8,581 nucleotides of DNA from Cellvibrionales bacterium UBA2511 (GTDB lineage: Bacteria > Pseudomonadota > Gammaproteobacteria > Pseudomonadales > Porticoccaceae), in contig DDNV01000101.1 of NCBI GenBank assembly GCA_002341315.1, forward strand, positions 10,987 to 19,567, in the 5' to 3' direction. Of the stretch, positions 1-6,287 are shown in pieces (the first letter of the stretch is position 1; the number at the start of each line of letters is the position of its first letter). The notes beneath the pieces are model-generated. The model saw only the letters and a list, made by a program, of their open reading frames with translations, did not search any database and was not told the origin of the DNA. The position numbers and the translations under genes were made by a program.

Positions 1-1661
1 AGGAGCTTCTGGCCAAAGCAATTGAGATGACAGTATCACTCAATCCGCTGGTTGGCGTCAGTACGGAGGACCTCAAGACAGCCGTCAAGAAAACAGTTAA
101 GCAAACGGCGGCACAGCCTTCCAAGGTGTTGCGCTATAGCAAGCGGTTCGCCGGCAAGGTGACAGATATTCTCAAAGGCACGGACAAGTACGAAGGTCAC
201 AAAAATGACCGGCGTTTTGCTGACCCTTCCTGGGATGAAAACAAGCTTTATCACAAGCTCAAGCAGGCCTATTTTGCCTGGGAGGAGTCATTGGATGAAC
301 TGGTAGATGACCTTGGCCTGGAGGGAATGGAAGAGCGACGGGCCCGTTTCGTCAAAGAGATGCTGATCACGTCCATGGCTCCCACTAACTTCCTGTTGGG
401 TAATCCAAAAGCACTCAGAAAAGCGATTGAAACCCGTGGCAGCAGTTTGCTGAAAGGGCTGAAGAACTATGCTCACGACCTGAAAGATAACAACGGTATG
501 CCTGCCCAGGTGGATAAAAGCCAGTTTCGGGTGGGTGGTAATCTGGCGACGACAGAGGGTGTTGTCGTTTTTCGCAATGAGATACTGGAGCTGATCCAGT
601 ACAAGCCGCGTACTGTCCGTGTGTTTGGCAGGCCGCTACTGATCATCCCTCCCCAGATCAACAAGTTTTATATCTACGATCTGAATGAGGAAAAAAGCTT
701 TTTTCGTTTTTGCCTCGACCAGGGATTTCAGGTATTTGCGATTAGCTGGAGAAATCCCTCGGAGGAACAGGCGCACTGGGGAATGTCTCAATACATTGAG
801 GCGGCGATCGAAGCCGTCGATGCCATCCTCGCAATCACCCGAAGTCAATCTCTCAATGTGGTTGGCGCCTGTGCCGGCGGTATCACGGCTTCAATTCTGT
901 CCTCCTACCTCAAGCAGACCGGTCGTGATCTGGTGCATTCCCTGAGCCTGTCTGTGTGTATGCTCAGCATGAACTCCCGAGAAATGGAGCTGGGGGTTTT
1001 TACCACGCCGGCATCCCTTCAGGCAGCGCGTCTCAAATCGCGGGAAAGGGGGGTTCTCGAGGGTGCCGAGCTCGGCCGTGTGTTTAGCTGGATGCGCCCC
1101 AATGATCTGGTCTGGAATTATCACATCAACAACTATTTGATGGGTGAAGCACCACCGGCCTTTGATATCCTCTTCTGGAACAGCGATTCAACCAATTTGC
1201 CTGCAGAGCTGCACTGTGACTTCCTGGATATTTATGAGCACAATACGCTGGAAGTCGGAGAGATGAAAATTAATGGCGTGACCATAGACCTGGCTGCGCT
1301 GGATTGCGACAAGTATGTAACTGCCGGGTTATCCGACCATATTACGCCCTGGAAAGTCTGCTACAAAACCACCCGGATTGTTGGGGGAAATATCAAGTTT
1401 GTGCTCAGTTCCAGTGGCCATATTCAGAGTCTGGTCAATCCCCCCACCAACACGAGGGCGCGCTACTTCAGTAATGAAAGCCTGCCAGATAATGCCGATG
1501 AGTGGCTCGAGGGGGCTGAACAGTTTGCGGGTTCCTGGTGGACCGACTGGTCCGACTGGCTTCAGGCCCGCTCCGGGGTGCGAAAAACTGCACCGAAGGT
1601 GTTGGGCAGCAAGCACTTCAAACCGATGGAGGATGCCCCCGGCACTTATGTCTTCGGCTGA
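1..1661 (+). CDS. phaC: Class II (medium-chain-length) polyhydroxyalkanoate synthase, 5' end outside window
   Basis: Polymerises (R)-3-hydroxyacyl-CoA into PHA at the surface of cytoplasmic granules. Numbered from ATG 27, the lipase-like box GACAGG places the nucleophile at Cys282. Asp437 (in GLSDHITPW) and His465 (in SSSGHIQS) complete the Cys-Asp-His triad. LATTEGVVVFRNE, PPQINKFYIYDL and WMRPNDLVWNY are typical of the pseudomonad class II enzymes, as is the PGTYV tail. The reading frame is open upstream of ATG 27, and those codons (ELLAKAIE before MTVSLNP) align with the N-terminus I remember for Pseudomonas PhaC. ATG 27 also has no ribosome site at a usable distance. I therefore read the gene as starting before base 1, probably by only a few codons; the first complete codon is at base 3. 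phaZ follows closely, so the two are likely co-transcribed. Substrate length preference is inferred from class membership. Confidence 0.95.
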   Translation, partial: ELLAKAIEMTVSLNPLVGVSTEDLKTAVKKTVKQTAAQPSKVLRYSKRFAGKVTDILKGTDKYEGHKNDRRFADPSWDENKLYHKLKQAYFAWEESLDELVDDLGLEGMEERRARFVKEMLITSMAPTNFLLGNPKALRKAIETRGSSLLKGLKNYAHDLKDNNGMPAQVDKSQFRVGGNLATTEGVVVFRNEILELIQYKPRTVRVFGRPLLIIPPQINKFYIYDLNEEKSFFRFCLDQGFQVFAISWRNPSEEQAHWGMSQYIEAAIEAVDAILAITRSQSLNVVGACAGGITASILSSYLKQTGRDLVHSLSLSVCMLSMNSREMELGVFTTPASLQAARLKSRERGVLEGAELGRVFSWMRPNDLVWNYHINNYLMGEAPPAFDILFWNSDSTNLPAELHCDFLDIYEHNTLEVGEMKINGVTIDLAALDCDKYVTAGLSDHITPWKVCYKTTRIVGGNIKFVLSSSGHIQSLVNPPTNTRARYFSNESLPDNADEWLEGAEQFAGSWWTDWSDWLQARSGVRKTAPKVLGSKHFKPMEDAPGTYVFG

Positions 1662-1668
1662 AAACATT

Positions 1669-1673
1669 GAGGA
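1669..1673 (+). promoter_or_regulatory. Ribosome binding site deciding the phaZ start
   Basis: GAGGA lies 7 nt before GTG 1681. The competing ATG 1648, which would overlap the end of phaC by 14 nt, has its nearest GGAGG (1628-1632) 15 nt away, which is too far. The spacing therefore favours the GTG. Confidence 0.6.
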
Positions 1674-1680
1674 ACATCTG

Positions 1681-2496
1681 GTGAGCGTGAAAACCAGCGG
1701 GTTGCAGATCTACTGGTTGGCGGTCATGGGGTTGAACATCCGCGTTGCCATCAGGCGGGGCAGCGATGTTCGGGGTAAACCCCTGTTGTTACTGAATGGC
1801 ATTGGTGCCAGTCTGGAGGTTCTGGAAGGTTTCATCGCGGCCATGCCGGGCTGTGAGGTGATTATTTTTGATGTTCCGGGGGCGGGGAAGTCTGAGGCCC
1901 CCGTGTTGCCCTGGCGGTTGCATACCTATGCAAGGCTGACCGCAAAAATTCTCGATCAGCTGGACTATCGGCAGGTGGATGTGCTGGGACTCTCCTGGGG
2001 TGGCACCCTGGCCCAGCAATTTGCCCGCCAGTATCCCGAACGCTGCAGAAAGCTGGTGCTTTGTGCCACAAGTTGCGGTTCAGCGATGTTTCCCGGGCAT
2101 CCATCCATCCTGGCAAAAATGATCAGTCCGCGCCGTTACCTGGACAAAAAATACATGTCCCGTATTGCCGGTGATCTCTATGGCGGTAAAATGCGCACCG
2201 ATCCGGCCCAGGTGGAAAAGCATGTATCACGGGTGCAGACCACCAGTTCGCGCGGTTACTATTATCAGTTGCTGGCACTGGCAACCTGGTCGAGCCTGCA
2301 CTGGTTGCACAAGATTGCCATGCCAACCCTGATTGTTCATGGCACCGATGACCCGATCATTCCGCCGGTCAACGCGAAGATTCTTGCCAGCCGGATCCCC
2401 GACGCCGAACTGTGGCTGATGAATTGTGGCCATTTGTTCATGCTCACCATGCCGGATACGGTTGCCCCGGCGATCCGGGAATTTCTCGACCGATAG
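1681..2496 (+). CDS. phaZ: Intracellular medium-chain-length PHA depolymerase (alpha/beta hydrolase)
   Basis: A serine hydrolase that breaks down stored PHA in the granule to release 3-hydroxy fatty acids. Read from GTG 1681 it is 271 aa. The nucleophile is Ser105 in the elbow GLSWGG, with Asp224 (GTDDPIIP) and His251 (NCGHLF) as acid and base. These positions are a constant three residues beyond those I recall for Pseudomonas putida PhaZ (S102, D221, H248), which supports this start. LNGIGASLE, IIFDVPGAGKS, SPRRYL and SLHWLHKI are hallmark segments of the PhaZ family rather than of generic hydrolases. There is no signal peptide, as expected for an intracellular enzyme. It begins 19 nt after phaC, so it is probably translated from the same mRNA. 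The in-frame alternative ATG 1648 would give 282 aa. Family assignment is firm; start choice is moderately firm. Confidence 0.93.
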   Translation: MSVKTSGLQIYWLAVMGLNIRVAIRRGSDVRGKPLLLLNGIGASLEVLEGFIAAMPGCEVIIFDVPGAGKSEAPVLPWRLHTYARLTAKILDQLDYRQVDVLGLSWGGTLAQQFARQYPERCRKLVLCATSCGSAMFPGHPSILAKMISPRRYLDKKYMSRIAGDLYGGKMRTDPAQVEKHVSRVQTTSSRGYYYQLLALATWSSLHWLHKIAMPTLIVHGTDDPIIPPVNAKILASRIPDAELWLMNCGHLFMLTMPDTVAPAIREFLDR

Positions 2497-2527
2497 CACC
2501 GCCACTTACCTTCACCGGAATATTCTC

Positions 2528-2944
2528 ATGACACAACCCATTAGTGGTCAGTCTGACTGGTTTGAAATCACGCAGGCCCAGATCAACCAGTTTGCCGATG
2601 CGACCCACGACCACCAGTACCTGCATGTGGACCCGCAGCGAGCCGCAGAAGGACCGTTTGGTAAAACCATTGCCCATGGCTTCCTCTACCTCTCCATGGT
2701 GCCCCACATGATGCTGGATGACCTGCTGGCCATTATTGGCGATGCGACAGTGATCAACTACGGGGTCAATGGCCTGCGTTTTATTTCGCCGGTTCCGGTC
2801 GGCAGTCGCATTCGTCTCAACTGGCAGGTTTTGTCCGACGAACCAAAAGGCAAAAATCGGCTGTTGACCGTGGAGATTGGCATTGAAATCCAGGGAGTTG
2901 AAAAGCCTGCCATGGCTGCTGAGTGGTTGCTCTATATTCTATGA
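2528..2944 (+). CDS. MaoC-type hot-dog (R)-hydratase / 3-hydroxyacyl-thioester dehydratase
   Basis: A 138-aa single hot-dog protein of the MaoC/hydratase-2 class, expected to interconvert trans-2-enoyl-CoA and (R)-3-hydroxyacyl-CoA. QSDWFEITQAQINQFADAT, then DHQYLHVDP with catalytic Asp28 and His33 (D-x4-H), then GPFGKTIAHGF, closely follow the mycobacterial Rv0130/NodN-like branch rather than Aeromonas-type PhaJ. NYGVNGLRFISPVPVG is the usual second half. The family normally has some 15 residues before GQSDW. Here ATG 2528 leaves only six before GQSDW, but no in-frame extension makes sense because upstream codons overlap phaZ. GGAA at 2517-2520 sits 7 nt before the ATG. It lies 31 nt after phaZ, so it probably feeds monomers from beta-oxidation to PhaC, or recycles them. 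The substrate is an inference; it could act in another thioester pathway. Confidence 0.88.
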   Translation: MTQPISGQSDWFEITQAQINQFADATHDHQYLHVDPQRAAEGPFGKTIAHGFLYLSMVPHMMLDDLLAIIGDATVINYGVNGLRFISPVPVGSRIRLNWQVLSDEPKGKNRLLTVEIGIEIQGVEKPAMAAEWLLYIL

Positions 2945-2965
2945 TGACAAGCTGACCCTGGGGCG

Positions 2966-2982
2966 GGGCAGTGGTACTGCTC
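2966..2982. terminator. Weak hairpin between convergent genes
   Basis: GCAGT-GGT-ACTGC forms a 5-bp stem extendable to 7 bp with one G-U pair. It lies in the 40-nt gap between the hydratase stop and the regulator stop. No T-tract follows on either strand, so it is at best a poor bidirectional terminator. No better candidate exists in the gap. Confidence 0.25.
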
Positions 2983-2984
2983 AG

Positions 2985-4004
2985 TCAATGCGCGGTAAAC
3001 AGTTTGCCCCGTACGGTCTCGCGGTATTTCATCGGCGATGTGCCGAATTGGCGATGAAATATTTTACTGAATGCAGCAGCGTCCTGGTAGCCGGAGTGAG
3101 CGGCCACTTCGGCTACAGACAGATTAGATTTCTGCAGTAACTCCCTGGCATTGTTGAGTCTGGTACGCTGCAGGTACTTCAGGGGTGTCTGGCCCAGTGC
3201 ATTTTTGAAGCGGCGGTCAAACGTGCGCATACTGAAACCGAACTGTTTCGCCACGTCGCCAATCCTGATGGGCTTGCTGAAATTATCCTCAAACCAGATC
3301 TGTGCCTGCACCACCTGTTCATCGGGGTGGTGCTCCACGTTGTCAGAGAAATAGCTGGTGGGTTCGAAGGAGCTGCGAATTTCGTGAAAGAAGTTGCGCT
3401 CCACCTGGGTGGCCGCCTGGCGACCGTACAACCTCGCCACCAGGTGTACCATCAGCTCCGCCATGGCGTTGACGCTGGCCGCGCAGTAGAGGTTGCCGGC
3501 CTGGGTAATGAAGTACTGTCTCTTCAGGGCTACCAGTGGGTAGTCGCGCTGAAACTGATCAAAATAATGCCAGTGGGTGGTAGCGGGTTGCTGATCCAGC
3601 AGGCCCGCCTCTGCCAGAAAGCACACGCCTGTGCCCACTGCGATGACGGTGGCGCCCTCCTTTACCTGATGTTGTAACCAGGGGATATAGTTGCTGTATT
3701 TTTTCAGGGCAGGCCGTGGGTTCCGCCACAGTGCGGGCAGGCTGATTATGTCGCAGTGGTCTATCTCGTCAATCGTCGCTGAGGGGCTAATGGCGAAGCC
3801 CGAGGGCGAGGTGATCGGCTGATCATCAATGGACAGGGTGGTCGCTACAATACTGCGGGTGTTGTTGGGGTTAGCTGCCCGGTCTGCTGCCTCGGCAGTG
3901 CGCAGCATTTCCACCGGCAAGGTGGCACTGGTAGTCAGCAAATTGTTGTAAAGCAGGGTGCAAACCCGCAGTGGTGGTGGTGGATTAATCGTTTCTTTGG
4001 CCAT
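2985..4004 (-). CDS. GlxA-type AraC-family transcriptional regulator with DJ-1/PfpI-like sensor domain
   Basis: A cytoplasmic transcription factor of 339 aa. Residues about 12-190 form a class I amidotransferase-like (DJ-1/PfpI) domain, recognised by AEAGLLDQQPATTHWHY after the nucleophile-elbow strand. The C-terminal 107 residues carry two AraC helix-turn-helix units: one around 248-267 (IGDVAKQFGFSMRTFDRRF), the other around 296-320 (SVAEVAAHSGYQDAAAFSK). At the elbow the usual Cys is Gly124 (AVGTGV), with a Cys four residues later, so the domain is probably a ligand sensor rather than an enzyme. I chose ATG 4004. A TTG at 4034 would lie between the -35 and -10 of the best promoter. A GGT repeat at about 3973-3983 encodes four prolines near the N-terminus. 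It is divergent from fabY and convergent with the PHA operon; control of either is an inference. Ligand unknown. Confidence 0.93.
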   Translation of the reverse strand: MAKETINPPPPLRVCTLLYNNLLTTSATLPVEMLRTAEAADRAANPNNTRSIVATTLSIDDQPITSPSGFAISPSATIDEIDHCDIISLPALWRNPRPALKKYSNYIPWLQHQVKEGATVIAVGTGVCFLAEAGLLDQQPATTHWHYFDQFQRDYPLVALKRQYFITQAGNLYCAASVNAMAELMVHLVARLYGRQAATQVERNFFHEIRSSFEPTSYFSDNVEHHPDEQVVQAQIWFEDNFSKPIRIGDVAKQFGFSMRTFDRRFKNALGQTPLKYLQRTRLNNARELLQKSNLSVAEVAAHSGYQDAAAFSKIFHRQFGTSPMKYRETVRGKLFTAH

Positions 4005-4012
4005 AATGGAAA

Positions 4013-4041
4013 AATATATGGCTATAACAGACAAAAATCAA
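4013..4041 (-). promoter_or_regulatory. Sigma70-like promoter of the AraC-family regulator
   Basis: On the minus strand, TTGATT (4036-4041) and TATATT (4013-4018) are separated by exactly 17 bp, matching 4 of 6 and 5 of 6 consensus bases. Only 8 nt separate the -10 from ATG 4004, so transcription would begin about 1-3 nt before the start codon. That would give a leaderless or near-leaderless mRNA, consistent with the lack of a ribosome site there. Confidence 0.55.
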
Positions 4042-4054
4042 CCGGGGATGCCTG

Positions 4055-4069
4055 ATAGACTGCGTCTAT
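4055..4069. promoter_or_regulatory. Perfect dyad, candidate operator in the regulator/fabY divergent gap
   Basis: ATAGAC-TGC-GTCTAT is a perfect 6-3-6 inverted repeat. Its right arm overlaps TATAAA (4067-4072), the only -10-like sequence close to fabY, which has no recognisable -35 at the right distance. Relative to the regulator promoter the dyad centre lies about 55 bp upstream. A bound protein could therefore block fabY and influence the regulator at once. Which protein binds is unknown. Confidence 0.4.
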
Positions 4070-4093
4070 AAATTCAACTGGATGCAGTGCAAC

Positions 4094-5995
4094 ATGCAAG
4101 CTTTACCTGTTATTGTCGGTTTTGGTGGCTATAACGCCGCCGGGCGTAGCTCTTCACACCAGGGTTTTCGCCGAACGGTGGTCGAGTCCCTGCCCCTTGC
4201 TGAGCGCAATAAAACCCTGGTGGGTCTGGCCTGTCTTATGGGTCTGGTGAAGTGGGATGGCAGCTCGTACCGTGACAAGGTCGGGCAGTCCTATGATGCG
4301 GCTGCCGTGGCCTCGACCTTTGCTGACCAGGTCATGGCTGGAACCCTGATCCGCCGCCTGGAAAACGCCATCTACAATCCAGAAGAAATCACTGGCCATA
4401 AACGTGTACAAATGCAACAACACGATGAAGGCGGTGTACGGTTTACCCTGAGCCGCCGGGATATGCCAGCACAGATTCCAGGACACTGGAACGTACGTCC
4501 CCTTGAGGACGGGAGTTTTGAAATCTACTCTCGTGATGCCGGAGAATTTCTGGTGCCGGTGCAGACCGAGCAGCTGGCCAAGGCAGCGGGTCAGTTACCC
4601 TCCGGTTTTGATCCCGCAGCCCAGTACAGTTCGAGATTTCACCCGCGAGGGTTGCAATTGGCATTGCTGGGCGCAAGCGATGCGATTCACTCCGTCGGTG
4701 TCCCCTGGGAGCAAATAGTTGCGACCGTTCACCCGGACGAAATTGGTGTCTATGGCTCCAGTGTGTTTGGACAGCTGGCCCCGGAGGGTTTTGGCGGATT
4801 ATTGCAAAGTCGCTTGCGCAGTGAGCGCACCTCCTCCAAGCAGCTGGCTCTGGGACTTAATACCATGCCAGCAGATTTTATAAATGCCTATGTGCTGGGC
4901 AGTGTTGGGCATACCGAGGCAATCACGGGCGCCTGCGCCTCCTTTCTTTACGTGCTACAGGCGGCCGTGCGGGATATCCGCAGTGGTCGGCGTCGTGTTG
5001 CGGTGGTGGGCAATGCCGAAGCCAGTCTGACACCTGAGATATTTGAAGGTTTTACCAATATGGGTGCGCTGGGCACCGACGAAGGACTTTGCAAGCTCGA
5101 CGGTTCCAGTCTGCCCGATTGGCGACGAGCCAGTCGACCTTTCGGCGAAAACTGTGGTTTCACTCTGGCGGAAGGGACTCAGTTTGTAGTGTTGATGGAC
5201 GATGCGCTGGCCGTGGAGCTGGGTGCTGATATTCACGGGGCTGTGCCCGAGGTCTTTATCAATGCCGATGGTCTGAAAAAATCCATTTCTGCACCCGGTG
5301 CCGGTAATTATGTATCGTTTGCCAAGGCAGTCGCATCGGCAATGGCAATCCTCGGTGAAGACACCGTTAAGCACAACAGCTTTATTCACGCCCATGGCTC
5401 CAGTACCCCTGCCAACCGTGTCACCGAATCAGAAATTTTCAACCGGGTCGCTGCCGCTTTCGGGATCAGTGACTGGCCAGTGGCAGCGGTCAAGGCCTAC
5501 GTTGGTCATACGATTGCTTCAGCCAGTGGCGATCAGTTGATGTCGGCGCTGGGCACGTTCAAATACCAGTTGATTCCTGGCATCAAAACAATTGACCGGG
5601 TTGCCGCCGATGTTTGTCAAACCCATACTTCGTTCCCTTTGCGGGACAGGGATGTCAGGGAGCGGGGCATGGATCTGGCGCTGATTAACTCCAAGGGTTT
5701 TGGTGGCAATAATGCAACTGCCGTGGTTATATCCCCCCGCAAGGTCGAGGATATGCTGAGCCGTCGTTATGGTGCGGCAATGGCTGATTACCGTTCGCGC
5801 CTTGAGCAGACCCGTCAGCGGGCAGCGGACTATGAGTTGCGGGCAGATCGGGCAGAGCTCGATGTCATTTACCGGTTTGGCGAGCAGGTCATTGATGACA
5901 GTGCCATTCAGTTTAGCCGTGATGGGCTGACCATGCCGGGTTTTGGCAAGGCCGTGATATTCGACAAGTCAAACCCCTGGGCAGACATGAGCTAG
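4094..5995 (+). CDS. fabY: FabY-class beta-ketoacyl-ACP synthase
   Basis: A condensing enzyme of the thiolase fold. In Pseudomonas aeruginosa, FabY condenses acetyl-CoA with malonyl-ACP and so starts fatty-acid synthesis in place of FabH; the same role is inferred here. From ATG 4094 the protein is 633 aa, much longer than FabB/FabF. Catalytic Cys281 is in TGACASF, His434 in HAHGSSTP and His472 in KAYVGHT, with Lys467 just before. NSKGFGGNNA is the glycine-rich C-terminal loop. The extra N-terminal part (LPVIVGFGGYNAAGRSS) and the charged helical tail after about residue 550 are features of this class. ATG 4082 in frame would add four residues (MQCN). I prefer 4094 because family members begin a few residues before LPVIVGFGG, though the ribosome site (TGGA, 4079-4082) is weak. 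It is divergently transcribed from an AraC-family regulator. Confidence 0.92.
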   Translation: MQALPVIVGFGGYNAAGRSSSHQGFRRTVVESLPLAERNKTLVGLACLMGLVKWDGSSYRDKVGQSYDAAAVASTFADQVMAGTLIRRLENAIYNPEEITGHKRVQMQQHDEGGVRFTLSRRDMPAQIPGHWNVRPLEDGSFEIYSRDAGEFLVPVQTEQLAKAAGQLPSGFDPAAQYSSRFHPRGLQLALLGASDAIHSVGVPWEQIVATVHPDEIGVYGSSVFGQLAPEGFGGLLQSRLRSERTSSKQLALGLNTMPADFINAYVLGSVGHTEAITGACASFLYVLQAAVRDIRSGRRRVAVVGNAEASLTPEIFEGFTNMGALGTDEGLCKLDGSSLPDWRRASRPFGENCGFTLAEGTQFVVLMDDALAVELGADIHGAVPEVFINADGLKKSISAPGAGNYVSFAKAVASAMAILGEDTVKHNSFIHAHGSSTPANRVTESEIFNRVAAAFGISDWPVAAVKAYVGHTIASASGDQLMSALGTFKYQLIPGIKTIDRVAADVCQTHTSFPLRDRDVRERGMDLALINSKGFGGNNATAVVISPRKVEDMLSRRYGAAMADYRSRLEQTRQRAADYELRADRAELDVIYRFGEQVIDDSAIQFSRDGLTMPGFGKAVIFDKSNPWADMS

Positions 5996-6057
5996 GGACA
6001 GTTCACCATTCGCGATGTCCGATGGATAACGGGCTCGTGACCCCAGTAAAAAGTTCA

Positions 6058-6087
6058 TTCGGAATTTAAAGTCCTCTCCTTTAGAAT
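6058..6087 (+). promoter_or_regulatory. speA: Possible promoter for speA
   Basis: TAGAAT (6082-6087) is a good -10 match, but the TTCGGA 18 bp upstream (6058-6063) is a poor -35. If used, transcription would start near 6094 and the mRNA would carry the whole hairpin region before speA. Low confidence. Confidence 0.28.
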
Positions 6088-6120
6088 GGCCCTCTCTCAC
6101 GGTTCTTTTTGGTGAAAGTG

Positions 6121-6150
6121 GTGTTAGCCGGCGTGGCTGATCGTGATGGC
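6121..6150 (+). promoter_or_regulatory. Shared polyamine-leader element, copy 1 (upstream of speA)
   Basis: GTGTTAGCC, a short insert, then GGCTGATCGTG; a near match recurs at 8221-8245 before the next polyamine gene. As RNA it can fold as GCC / GG internal loop / CGUG, loop GCUGAU, CGUG / AU / GGC, where the CGUG-CGUG stem uses two G-U pairs. The loop is identical to that of copy 2. It may act as RNA structure or as a DNA operator; the sequence alone does not decide. Confidence 0.45.
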
Positions 6151-6178
6151 GCGTTTACTTGGCCGATCAGCCGACGCC
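6130..6178 (+). repeat. Long inverted repeat in the speA leader
   Basis: The left arm GGCGTGGCTGATCG (6130-6143) pairs with 6164-6178 in a 14-bp stem whose only fault is one bulged G (6173). The loop is 20 nt. No T-tract follows, so it is not an intrinsic terminator. The left arm includes the GGCTGATC core of the shared element, so this stem and the small hairpin at 6127-6150 cannot form together. Confidence 0.55.
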
Positions 6179-6214
6179 ATTGATACCGTGCTTCAATGTT
6201 CTGCCAGAGGGTAG
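6146..6214 (+). CDS. Possible 22-codon leader ORF before speA
   Basis: ATG 6146 opens a 22-codon frame ending at TAG 6212-6214, in a different frame from speA. It begins MARLLGRSADAI and contains three arginines (codons 3, 7 and 21), two of them from the less usual codons CGA and AGA. No clear Shine-Dalgarno precedes it. Interest comes from its position inside the hairpin region of an arginine decarboxylase leader and from a similar short ORF at 8249. It may be chance. Confidence 0.25.
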   Translation: MARLLGRSADAIDTVLQCSARG

Positions 6215-6275
6215 CTGGAATGAGGTTGACATATTCCGGTTATGTTCGGCGGTTATACAGAATTATAACTATGTC

Positions 6276-6279
6276 GGAG
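6276..6279 (+). promoter_or_regulatory. speA: Ribosome binding site deciding the speA start
   Basis: GGAG lies 8 nt before the in-frame TTG at 6288, ideal spacing. The far-upstream TTG 6159 has no such site and lies inside the long inverted repeat. Confidence 0.5.
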
Positions 6280-6287
6280 TGATTATC

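Larger units (their letters stand above)
5996..6287. other. Intergenic region and speA leader
   Basis: About 290 nt without a conventional gene. The first part (5996-6057) shows only a weak GGACA/TGTCC inverted repeat with a 15-nt loop and no T-tract, so I see no terminator for fabY. The middle has a possible promoter. From 6121 on it holds the shared hairpin element, a long inverted repeat and a 22-codon ORF, listed separately. The speA frame is open back to 6147, but that stretch shows none of the conserved arginine decarboxylase sequence. Confidence 0.6.

Noticed and set aside
1378..1680. N-terminal extension of phaZ
   Set aside because: This part of the frame overlaps conserved phaC coding sequence in another frame; PhaZ similarity begins only after about 1690.
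3327..3677. 116-codon open frame on the plus strand
   Set aside because: Antisense to the regulator gene, whose sensor and DNA-binding domains are clearly read from the other strand.
3973..3983. GGT triplet repeat
   Set aside because: Only about four units, encoding a short proline run in the regulator; too short to treat as a meaningful repeat.
4955..5395. 146-codon open frame on the minus strand
   Set aside because: Antisense to the conserved catalytic core of fabY; its translation resembles no family I know.
5996..6020. GGACA/TGTCC inverted repeat after fabY as a terminator
   Set aside because: Five-bp stem, 15-nt loop and no T-tract; too weak.
6226..6258. Consensus -35 TTGACA with TTATAC downstream
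   Set aside because: The spacing is 21 bp, too long for sigma70, and no -10-like hexamer lies 16-19 bp away.
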